Below, one piece after another: positions 27,210 to 34,845 of a stretch of DNA of 64,000 bases. Location of the stretch: positions 1,973,698 through 2,037,697 of the forward strand of contig NC_020054.1 of assembly GCF_000331105.1 (NCBI RefSeq), given 5' to 3'. The DNA comes from Fibrella aestuarina BUZ 2 (lineage in GTDB: Bacteria > Bacteroidota > Bacteroidia > Cytophagales > Spirosomataceae). The notes below the pieces were generated by a model. It was not told where the DNA came from. It was given only the letters and a program-made list of their open reading frames with translations, and did not search any database. A program made the translations under genes and the position numbers. Position 1 is the stretch's first letter, and the number at the start of each line of letters is the position of its first letter.

Positions 27210-29360
27210 ATGATTAACTACACGGTCGAGCAAAACGTTGCGGTCATCCGCTGGAACCTCACCAGCAGCCCGATGAACGTGCTGAACGACGAATCGATCC
27301 CGCAATTCGAGGAAGCCCTCAACCGCGCCTACGCCGACGAGGCCGTCAAAGGCATCATTATCACCAGCGACAAACCGGAGTTCGTCGCTGGTGCCGATCT
27401 GAAAATGATCCTGCGCAACAACGATAAAGATCCCGCTGAGATGCTAAAGGTATCGGCGGAACTGAACCGGATTTTCCGTGGCATCGAAACAAGCGGCAAA
27501 CCCGCCGTGGCGGCCATCAACGGTACGGCGCTGGGCGGCGGTTATGAGATTTGCCTGGCCTGCCACTACCGCGTCGCACTCAACAACCCCAAAACCCAGA
27601 TCGGGCTGGTCGAGGTGACGATCGGGCTGCTGCCGGGTGCGGGCGGCACCCAACGCCTGCCGCGCATGATCGGGATGCAGGCCGCGTTGCCGTTACTGGT
27701 AGAAGGCAAAAAGCTGAACGTGCAGGATGCGCTGAAAGCCGGCCTGGTCGATGATATTGCCGAAACGCCCACGACGATGATGGACAAGGCTCGCGCTTGG
27801 ATACTGGCCAATCCGCAGCCCGTCAAACCGTGGGATCAGATCGATAAGAAAACGGGCAGGATCGCGGCCCGCGATAATTTCAAAGTGCCGGGGGGCAACG
27901 TGCAAAGTCCGGTGGGGGCGCAGACCTTCGCGGCGGGCACGGCCATGCTGATGGACAAAACCAAAGGCAATTACCCCGCCCCGCTCGAAATTATGGCCTG
28001 CGTGTACGAAGGTTTGCAAGTCAACATCGACCGGGCACTGGCCATCGAAGCGCGGCATTTTGTGAAAGTAGCGACCTCGAAAGTGGCCAAGAACCTGATC
28101 GGGACGATGTTCCTGGGCATGAACGAGGCCAACAAAGGCGCAAGCCGCCCCAAAGACGTTCTGAGAACCGACGTGAAGAAACTCGGTATCCTGGGCGCGG
28201 GCATGATGGGCGCGGGCATCGCCTACGTGTCGGCGCTGGCGGGAATCGAGGTGGTGCTGAAAGATGTGTCGGTCGAGGCGGCGGAGAAGGGGAAAGACTA
28301 TTCGCGGAACCTACTGAAGAAAGGCGTCGAGCGCGGCAAAGTCGATCCGTTGAGCGTCGACGCCACGTTGAACCGCATCAAACCCTCCGCCGATTACGCC
28401 GACATGCAGGGGTGCGACCTGATCATCGAGGCCGTCTTCGAAAACCGCGACCTGAAAGCCACCGTCACGAAAGAAGCCGAGCCGATGCTGGCCGACAACA
28501 GCGTTTTTGGCTCTAATACATCCACGCTACCCATTACCGGCCTGGCCGAGGCGTCGCAGAACCCGGCCAACTTCATAGGCATCCACTTCTTCTCGCCCGT
28601 CGACAAGATGATGCTGGTGGAGATCATCGTGGGCAAACAAACGTCGGAGTACGCGCTGGCCGTGGCGATGGACTACACGCGCAAAATCCGCAAAACGCCT
28701 ATCGTCGTCAATGACAGTCGGGGTTTCTACACGTCGCGCTGTTTTGGTACCTACACGGCTGAAGGTATGGAACTGCTGCGCGATGGTGTCAACCCGATCC
28801 TGATCGAAAACGCGGGCAAAGCCGCCGGGATGCCCGTGGGTCCGCTGGCCGTGACCGACGAAGTGGCGCTCGATCTGGTGTACAAGATTTCGGGACAAAG
28901 CATCAAGGACGGCGTCCTGAGCGAGACCGATACAAGCTATCAGGTCGCTAAACAGTTTGTCGGGTTGGGCCGACTGGGTAAAAAGGCTAAAGCTGGTTTT
29001 TACGACTACCCCGACGATGGCAGCCCCAAACAACTCTGGCCGGACCTGGCCAAACTGTTCCCGCTGGCCGACCAACAACCGAGTCTCGACGAGGTGAAGA
29101 CCCGGCTGCTCTATCGGCAGGCCATTGAGGCGGTACGTTGCTACGAGGAAGGCGTGATACGTACCCAACTCGATGCCAACCTCGGCTCCATTCTAGCGTG
29201 GGGGTTCCCGGCGTATACGGGTGGGGCGTTGGCGTTTGTCGACTTCGTGGGCGTAGGTACGTTCGTTAGTACGCTCGACCGCCTGGCCGATCAGTACGGC
29301 GAGCGCTTCCGGCCTACTGAAAAGCTGCGCGAACGAGCTGGTGTGAAAGCCACTGCCTGA
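27210..29360 (+). CDS. fadB: Bifunctional enoyl-CoA hydratase / 3-hydroxyacyl-CoA dehydrogenase
   Basis: A 716-residue fusion of normal FadB/FadJ length. Residues about 1-190 form the crotonase fold with EFVAGADLKMILR and GTALGGGYEICLACHYRVAL (oxyanion hole and acidic active site). Residues about 320-500 form the NAD-binding dehydrogenase domain starting LGILGAGMMGAGIAYVSALA, with HFFSPVDKMMLVEI holding the catalytic His. The C-terminal dehydrogenase dimer domains follow. It catalyses hydration and oxidation of enoyl-CoA in the cytoplasm and works with the FadA thiolase encoded upstream. Confidence 0.95.
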   Translation: MINYTVEQNVAVIRWNLTSSPMNVLNDESIPQFEEALNRAYADEAVKGIIITSDKPEFVAGADLKMILRNNDKDPAEMLKVSAELNRIFRGIETSGKPAVAAINGTALGGGYEICLACHYRVALNNPKTQIGLVEVTIGLLPGAGGTQRLPRMIGMQAALPLLVEGKKLNVQDALKAGLVDDIAETPTTMMDKARAWILANPQPVKPWDQIDKKTGRIAARDNFKVPGGNVQSPVGAQTFAAGTAMLMDKTKGNYPAPLEIMACVYEGLQVNIDRALAIEARHFVKVATSKVAKNLIGTMFLGMNEANKGASRPKDVLRTDVKKLGILGAGMMGAGIAYVSALAGIEVVLKDVSVEAAEKGKDYSRNLLKKGVERGKVDPLSVDATLNRIKPSADYADMQGCDLIIEAVFENRDLKATVTKEAEPMLADNSVFGSNTSTLPITGLAEASQNPANFIGIHFFSPVDKMMLVEIIVGKQTSEYALAVAMDYTRKIRKTPIVVNDSRGFYTSRCFGTYTAEGMELLRDGVNPILIENAGKAAGMPVGPLAVTDEVALDLVYKISGQSIKDGVLSETDTSYQVAKQFVGLGRLGKKAKAGFYDYPDDGSPKQLWPDLAKLFPLADQQPSLDEVKTRLLYRQAIEAVRCYEEGVIRTQLDANLGSILAWGFPAYTGGALAFVDFVGVGTFVSTLDRLADQYGERFRPTEKLRERAGVKATA

Positions 29361-29455
29361 TTTGGCAATGGCCCGCTCCATTGACACACTTTAACTCAAC
29401 ATCTGGCAAGGAATGGCGTTATTGTTGCGAAAAGCGCCATTCCTTTCTCTTGTTG

Positions 29456-30508
29456 ATGGATAAACCGAACCGGTTTTTACAAAAATTAAATAACCTGCTT
29501 GTTCCCAAAGCTGTCGATGACGACGAAGCCAAACCGGTGTCGAGCGAACAGATTTTGCACGCGCTACTGGCCTCATTCGATGCGTCATTGGAGCGTGAAA
29601 GCATCGGCAACAAGCTGCTGTTCAACGCGCACTACCTGATTGTGCTGCACCCCACGGCCTACGAACAACGGCTGGCCGCGCTACCCGCTATTGTCGATGA
29701 AGCCGTGCGGTTGTTTATCGATCACCTTCGGCAGCGCAAAGGACCGCACGATCAGGTGATGCCCGTGTCGTCGCACTGGTTTTTCAAATTCGGCCCCGGC
29801 ACTGAATACAATGGCGAAGCCATCGGCGTCGGTGACCTGAAAGTGGTCGGGTCGCTGTCGGGGCAATCGGTGGGGGAGAGTCCGCGTCCGGTAGCGCAGC
29901 GGGGTGGCAACAAGGTGACGCGCAAAGTGCAGAACACCAATGTGTTCGATACGCTTGACACTAACCGGCAGGCGTTTAGCCATATCGATTTTCGGGAGTC
30001 AGGCGCGTTTGCCGTCGATATTGATCTGAGCCAGTTTGCGCCGCCCGTGCCCCAACCCGCCGCACAGCCTCAGGCTCCGGCCAACGTACCAGCCGCGCCG
30101 ATGCCGGCCTCACCACAAAGCCGACCGGCCCCGGGCCCACAACCCCAGGCTTTTGCCCGGATCGACTGCTACATGGCCGATTTGAACACGGAAGAAACCT
30201 ACTGGATGCAGGACCGCGAGGTGGTATTGGCCCGCCGGGAGCCCGACAACGAAGCGTTTCCCAACTACATCCGCCTCAACTCGCCCTACGTGTCGAATCC
30301 GCACGCCCGGATTCGGTTCAACGACACCACCCAGTCGTTTGAACTGGCGTCGTTCAGTCGCAACGAGACGCGCATTAATGAGCAGGTCGTTGCCCGCAGC
30401 GATCCGGGACAGCCGCAGTGGGTGCCCCTGCCGAGCCCGTCGCAGATCCTGCTCAACGGCGTCGTAACGCTTCAGTTCAGTGCACAGGAAGGAATGGCTA
30501 ATGAATGA
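29456..30508 (+). CDS. FHA-domain protein, FhaA-like architecture
   Basis: A 350-residue protein if started at ATG 29456 (MDKPNRFLQKL); the frame is open to TTG 29381. Residues about 30-150 form a compact domain with HYLIVLHPTAYEQRL and FIDHLRQRKG, which resembles the DUF3662 domain of actinobacterial FhaA; this is my reading, not a database result. Residues about 195-235 are a Pro/Ala/Gln linker. Residues about 245-340 are an FHA domain: REVVLARRE, SPYVSNPHARI (phosphothreonine-binding Ser and His) and RNETRIN. It should bind phosphothreonine made by the kinases encoded downstream. No membrane segment is seen. Confidence 0.85.
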   Translation: MDKPNRFLQKLNNLLVPKAVDDDEAKPVSSEQILHALLASFDASLERESIGNKLLFNAHYLIVLHPTAYEQRLAALPAIVDEAVRLFIDHLRQRKGPHDQVMPVSSHWFFKFGPGTEYNGEAIGVGDLKVVGSLSGQSVGESPRPVAQRGGNKVTRKVQNTNVFDTLDTNRQAFSHIDFRESGAFAVDIDLSQFAPPVPQPAAQPQAPANVPAAPMPASPQSRPAPGPQPQAFARIDCYMADLNTEETYWMQDREVVLARREPDNEAFPNYIRLNSPYVSNPHARIRFNDTTQSFELASFSRNETRINEQVVARSDPGQPQWVPLPSPSQILLNGVVTLQFSAQEGMANE

Positions 30509-30600
30509 TGGATAATGTATAATGGACGCTGCGTAATGCTCACGTCATTCACCAGTCCATCGTACATCATTCATTATACATTGTACATTATACATTAATT
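30500..30600. repeat. Imperfect inverted repeat, dispersed intergenic element
   Basis: A left arm (about 30500-30526) and a right arm (about 30555-30597) built from ATGTATAATG/CATTATACAT words pair imperfectly. The string GTACATCATTCATT at 30562-30575 recurs in the element near 62321. It begins over the last codons of the FHA gene and ends just before the small ORF at 30603. Confidence 0.6.
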
Positions 30601-30602
30601 CT

Positions 30603-30683
30603 ATGGATGCTATTCTCGCGTTTGTTCTCTTTGGATTTGTCGGGCTGTTGCTGGTTCGGCACTTTCAACATTTGCCACGATAG
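30603..30683 (+). CDS. Small single-span membrane peptide (26 aa)
   Basis: ATG 30603 opens a 26-codon frame, MDAILAFVLFGFVGLLLVRH then a short polar tail. Residues 4-18 are wholly hydrophobic, enough for one membrane helix with a basic end. It lies between the FHA and PP2C genes on the same strand. Codon use is compatible with expression, but frames this short occur by chance. It could be a small membrane partner of the kinase system or a remnant of a longer gene. Unproven. Confidence 0.35.
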   Translation: MDAILAFVLFGFVGLLLVRHFQHLPR

Positions 30684-30744
30684 ACAGGATGTCGGCGGGG
30701 TCGGGTTGGTGTGGACCAACGCCCGCGCTGCGTAACAACAACGA

Positions 30745-31731
30745 ATGGAAACACTTCGTATCGCCGGGCAAACCGACGTAGGGCGGCAACGGCGCGACAA
30801 TCAAGACGCATTTATCTGTGAACCCATCTGGACCGACGACACGGCGCTGCTGGCCGTTATCGACGGCGTGGGTGGTTATGCAGGTGGTGACATCGCCGCC
30901 AACATCGCCCGTGACGCGATCCGCCACTACATGACTGAACCCACCGGCGACCCGCTGACGATGCTGCGCGAAGCCGTCGTGTATGCCAATAATCAGATCG
31001 ATCAGCGCCGCCGGTCCGATCCGGGTTTGTCGATGATGTGCTGCGTGCTGACGGCCGCTATTGCCGACGTTCGCCAGCAAAAGGTGTGGTTTGCGCATGT
31101 CGGCGACACGCGGCTGTACCGAATCCGCCTCGATACGGGTCATCTGCAAAAGCTGACGAGCGACCATTCGGTGGTGGGCGTGCGCGAAGATGCCAATCAA
31201 CTGACCGAGGCGCAGGCCATGCGACACCCCCGCCGCAACGAGGTGCTGCGAACAGTGGGTTCGGCGCTGCATCGGGTCGACGACGCCGATTTCCTGGAAT
31301 CGGGTGAGTCGGATTTTGGGGCGGGCGAGGGGCTGCTGCTCTGTAGCGATGGCCTCACCGACATGCTAACATCGGCCGAGGTCGTGACCGTATTGAACAC
31401 CGAAACACCGCCTGACGAACAGATTACCGAACTGATCCGGCAAGCCAACGACGTGGGCGGTCAGGATAATATAACGGTTGTTCTGGCGTTACATACCGCC
31501 GATTCGGCTGCCAGTGACGTTATTAGCGTAGAACCCGTGACGGTGGAGCCCGTCGAGGCTGTCTATAAAGCGACGCCGACAGGCCCGCTGCCGCCATTGG
31601 TTACGCCAATAAGCCCGCCGCCAGCAATGCCCGAGCCTGTAGTTTCCGGGCAGGTGGGTAATCGGTGGTGGCTGCTGATCGTGCTGGCGCTGGCTTTGGG
31701 TCTGATCATCTATTGGCTGAGTGGCCTATAA
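30745..31731 (+). CDS. PP2C-family Ser/Thr phosphatase, C-terminally membrane-anchored
   Basis: A 328-residue protein. The PP2C motifs are in order: RQRRDNQDAF (Asp18, Asp21), AVIDGVGGYAGG (Asp40), WFAHVGDTRLYR, LLLCSDGLTDML and VGGQDNITVVL. These give the binuclear metal site of PstP-type phosphatases. A Pro-rich linker (about 255-300) leads to a C-terminal helix RWWLLIVLALALGLIIYWL (about 307-325), which anchors the enzyme with its catalytic domain in the cytoplasm. It should reverse phosphorylation by the two kinases encoded just downstream. Confidence 0.94.
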   Translation: METLRIAGQTDVGRQRRDNQDAFICEPIWTDDTALLAVIDGVGGYAGGDIAANIARDAIRHYMTEPTGDPLTMLREAVVYANNQIDQRRRSDPGLSMMCCVLTAAIADVRQQKVWFAHVGDTRLYRIRLDTGHLQKLTSDHSVVGVREDANQLTEAQAMRHPRRNEVLRTVGSALHRVDDADFLESGESDFGAGEGLLLCSDGLTDMLTSAEVVTVLNTETPPDEQITELIRQANDVGGQDNITVVLALHTADSAASDVISVEPVTVEPVEAVYKATPTGPLPPLVTPISPPPAMPEPVVSGQVGNRWWLLIVLALALGLIIYWLSGL

Positions 31732-31820
31732 AGTTAAATGCAGGATGACGAGCGTAGCGCTGCCATAAAGAGCGCTGGGTTTTGTCTGAACAACAATACG
31801 TTATCGAAGAACGCGCGTAC

Positions 31821-33446
31821 ATGGCGACCGTCAGTTTCAATACACATTTTCCGGGGTATACCGTGCTGGGCGAGCTGGGGCGGGGCAACGCGCGGGTGCT
31901 GAAAGCCCGTCACGACGCCACGGGCGAGCTGGTGGCGATCAAACACTTTGCCCTGAACACCGACGCGCAAACCCTGCACCGATTCCAGCAGGAGTCGGAA
32001 ATTATGACCCGCCTGCGCCACCCAAACATTGTGCAGGTGCGCGAGATCCGGCTCGATGCGCCGCTGCCTTACCTGGTGATGGAGCTGGTAGAAGGCGGTA
32101 GCGTGCGGCAACTGCTCAACGAGCAAAAAACGCTGCCCATCGCCCAAACGGTCCGGCTCGGTTTGCAGATGATCGAAGCCTTTCGGGTCATCCACGGGCA
32201 GGAGGTGGTGCATCGCGATGTCAAGCCCGAAAACATCCTGTATCGCCAGCTACCCAGCGGTGAGCTGCATTTTTTGCTAACGGATTTTGGCATCGCCCGC
32301 CTGCGCGAACAGCCCGCCACCGTAACGGGGCAGTCGCTGATGACCTATGAATATGCCTCGCCGGAGCAGTTTGAAAACCCCCGTAACGTCGACGCCGCGA
32401 CCGATTATTATTCGCTGGGCGTGGTGCTGTTTGAATGCCTGAGTGGTCACGTTCCGTTTGCGATGAACGAAGGCGTGGGCATTGTGACGTTCATGAACAC
32501 GGTACTGAACGCCTCTCCCGCCGAAGCGGTGGCCACGCTGGGTATGTCGATTCCGAAGAGTCTGGGTACGTTGCTGACGGGTCTATTGACCAAAAACGCC
32601 CCCGAGCGCATCCGCCAGCCCGACGCCGTAAAAGTGGCCCTGAAGCAGGCCGAACTGGAGCAGTTGCTGGCCGAGCAGGTAAACCCGGCCGCCACGCAGG
32701 CGGTCGTGCAAACCGACCCGGCCACACCGCCTTCGCCCGCCAGCCGGCGCACCGCTGCCCGCCCGGCACCGACCCAGGCCTATACGGCGCCCGTTGTTGA
32801 GCCCTCACCGGACCGGCCGTCGAGCCGACGTACCTGGACGATCGTGCTGGCTTCGTTGGTGGTGGCGGCACTGGTTGGGGCGGCGTTGATTGTCTGGGAC
32901 CGGCAAAGTAGCCCACCCAAACCCGTTGCGACGGGGCAACAACCAGCACCGGAGCCCCCCTCAGTATTGGAGCAGTTGATGGGCGTCGACGAAGAAGACT
33001 CAACAGCGGTCGATTCCGCCACGATCAAACCCGTCCGTCGCGATTCAACCGAGGCTGAGCGCCAACTGGCTGCTGCGAAGGCCGCCGAACAGCGTCGGCA
33101 GGAGAACGTGAAGGCTGCCAAACTGCTCAACGCGCAGGTGATGGGGTTCAAGACTGGCCTGTTTGGCGGGATCAGCGACCTGAAAATCCGGGTCGAAAAC
33201 CCAACGACGCTGACGTTTACACGGGTACGCGTCGTGGTTACCTACATTAAGGAGGGTGGCGGCGTTTTTAAAGAAGAAACTATGTATTTCGCTAATATGG
33301 GGCCTTACTCGGAGCTTATCCGAAGGGCACCTGATACCTCTCGAGGCACTAAAGTGCGCGTAAAAATTACCGCCTACGACTCGCCCGATATCCCTGATCT
33401 TCATCCACCGACTACCCCAGATGCCGATGTCGACAGTCAGCTTTAA
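31821..33446 (+). CDS. Transmembrane Ser/Thr protein kinase (PknB-like), copy 1
   Basis: A 541-residue protein starting at ATG 31821, matched to the start of its downstream paralogue; a TTG at 31782 extends the frame. The kinase domain (about 10-275) has the Gly loop GELGRGNARV, Lys41 in VAIKHF, HRDVKPEN (131-138), DFGIAR (155-160) and SPE (180-182), with Thr residues in the activation loop. A Pro-rich linker and one membrane helix (about 339-358) follow. The outer part (361-541) has a charged helical stretch, then a beta-rich domain of about 80 residues (SDLKIRVENPTTLTFTRVRV). No PASTA repeat is present, unlike PknB. Overlaps copy 2 by 20 bp. Confidence 0.93.
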   Translation: MATVSFNTHFPGYTVLGELGRGNARVLKARHDATGELVAIKHFALNTDAQTLHRFQQESEIMTRLRHPNIVQVREIRLDAPLPYLVMELVEGGSVRQLLNEQKTLPIAQTVRLGLQMIEAFRVIHGQEVVHRDVKPENILYRQLPSGELHFLLTDFGIARLREQPATVTGQSLMTYEYASPEQFENPRNVDAATDYYSLGVVLFECLSGHVPFAMNEGVGIVTFMNTVLNASPAEAVATLGMSIPKSLGTLLTGLLTKNAPERIRQPDAVKVALKQAELEQLLAEQVNPAATQAVVQTDPATPPSPASRRTAARPAPTQAYTAPVVEPSPDRPSSRRTWTIVLASLVVAALVGAALIVWDRQSSPPKPVATGQQPAPEPPSVLEQLMGVDEEDSTAVDSATIKPVRRDSTEAERQLAAAKAAEQRRQENVKAAKLLNAQVMGFKTGLFGGISDLKIRVENPTTLTFTRVRVVVTYIKEGGGVFKEETMYFANMGPYSELIRRAPDTSRGTKVRVKITAYDSPDIPDLHPPTTPDADVDSQL

Positions 33447-34758
33447 CGTCAATTTCCCCGACTACGAAATCATCAGCGAACTGGGGCGGGGCAACGCCCG
33501 CGTGTTGAAAGCCCGCCACCGCCCCACGGGCGATCTGGTGGCCATCAAACAGTTTGCGCTCAACACCGATCCCGATACGCTCCGCCGGTTTGCCCGCGAA
33601 TCCGACATCATGACGGGTATCGAGCATCCCAACATTGTGCGGGTGCGCGAGATTCAACTGGAAGCGGCTATGCCCTACCTGGTGATGGAGTTTGTGGAAG
33701 GCGGCGACCTGCGCGGGCTGTTGCGTGCGGAAGGTCGGCTGACGCTCACCACGCTCATTCGGCTGGGGTTGCAGATGGCCGAGGCCTTCAAGGTGATCCA
33801 CAGCCGGGGAGTTGTACACCGTGACATCAAGCCCGAAAATATCCTGTACCGGCGCCTCGTCAGCGGCGAACTGCACTTTCTGCTGACCGACTTCGGCATC
33901 GCCAAAATCCGGGCCGACGAAAGCACCCGGACGCGTACCGGGCAGTCGTTGATGACCTACGAATACGCCGCTCCTGAGCAGTTCGACGATCCTCGGCAGG
34001 TAAACGTCGCGACCGATTTCTATGGCCTGGGCGTGGTGCTCTACGAAGCCCTGACGGGGCAGGTGCCGTTTGTGTTGCACAACGACGCCGGGCTGGCGCA
34101 GTTCATGAATCAAGTGCTGACGGCCCCGCCCGCACCTCCTTACCTGCCCGACGGCCAGTATGTACCGCCCAGCCTGACGGAAGCGCTTCGGCAGATGCTG
34201 GCGAAGAACCCGGCGCAACGGCTCGACCGGGCCGATGAACTGGAATTGCTGCTCGAGCAGGCCAAAGTCGAACTGTTGCGGGCCAACAACGCGCAGTTTA
34301 GTCGCCCGGCCGCTGCTCCTCCGGCGGCTACGCTGGGTACGTCGCCCGGCTGGGCTGTGGCGACCCCGCCGCCTGCCCCACCGATTTACGACGAAACGCC
34401 CGCACCGATTTATGAAGACGAGGAGTCGCCCGACCGCACTACCTGGTGGTTTTTGGGTGGCGTTGGCGTGGTAGCGATCGGTGTACTGATGTTCGTGTTG
34501 ATCAACCAGAATCGACCAACAGATCCGTTCCCGACCAAAACCGATTCGACGGCGGTAACGACACCCATCGATTCCTCGATGCTGTTCCGGCCCACCCAGA
34601 CCGTACCAGACACCAGCGCAACCGAATCGGAATCGACCGAACCGGAGGCGTCAACGATGGTGGAGGAAGAAACCGTATCGCCCACCCCGCAGCAAACGCC
34701 CACCGTCACGCCCGAACTCGATTCGGCGGCTACGATGGGGGCCGACTCAACGGAATAG
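33427..34758 (+). CDS. Transmembrane Ser/Thr protein kinase (PknB-like), copy 2
   Basis: A 443-residue paralogue of the previous kinase, aligned without gaps for the first 160 residues. The start is ATG 33427 by alignment; ATG 33421 is the alternative. Lys41, HRDIKPEN (131-138), DFGIAK (155-160) and APE (182-184) are all intact. A Pro/Tyr-rich linker (YDETPAPIYEDEE) precedes the membrane helix (about 339-360). The outer part is only about 80 residues of Ser/Thr/Pro/Glu with no fold visible, so this copy lacks the sensor-like domain of copy 1. The two may form an unequal kinase pair, like PknA and PknB. Confidence 0.92.
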   Translation: MSTVSFNVNFPDYEIISELGRGNARVLKARHRPTGDLVAIKQFALNTDPDTLRRFARESDIMTGIEHPNIVRVREIQLEAAMPYLVMEFVEGGDLRGLLRAEGRLTLTTLIRLGLQMAEAFKVIHSRGVVHRDIKPENILYRRLVSGELHFLLTDFGIAKIRADESTRTRTGQSLMTYEYAAPEQFDDPRQVNVATDFYGLGVVLYEALTGQVPFVLHNDAGLAQFMNQVLTAPPAPPYLPDGQYVPPSLTEALRQMLAKNPAQRLDRADELELLLEQAKVELLRANNAQFSRPAAAPPAATLGTSPGWAVATPPPAPPIYDETPAPIYEDEESPDRTTWWFLGGVGVVAIGVLMFVLINQNRPTDPFPTKTDSTAVTTPIDSSMLFRPTQTVPDTSATESESTEPEASTMVEEETVSPTPQQTPTVTPELDSAATMGADSTE

Positions 34759-34768
34759 TGCCCGGCCG

Positions 34769-34816
34769 TAGAGACGCAACCGCAGCGTTCCGCGCCCAAC
34801 GGCAGACTAGTCTCTA
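34769..34816. repeat. Short interrupted inverted repeat between kinase 2 and rodA-pbp
   Basis: TAGAGAC (34769-34775) and GTCTCTA (34810-34816) face each other, with a GCAACCGCAGCGTTCC-type interior. It lies in the 87-base gap before the fusion gene. It may be a fragment of a dispersed element or a weak attenuator; there is no T-run. Confidence 0.3.
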
Positions 34817-34845
34817 TAGCGGGGCGTTGTCTGCTCGCTTATTCA

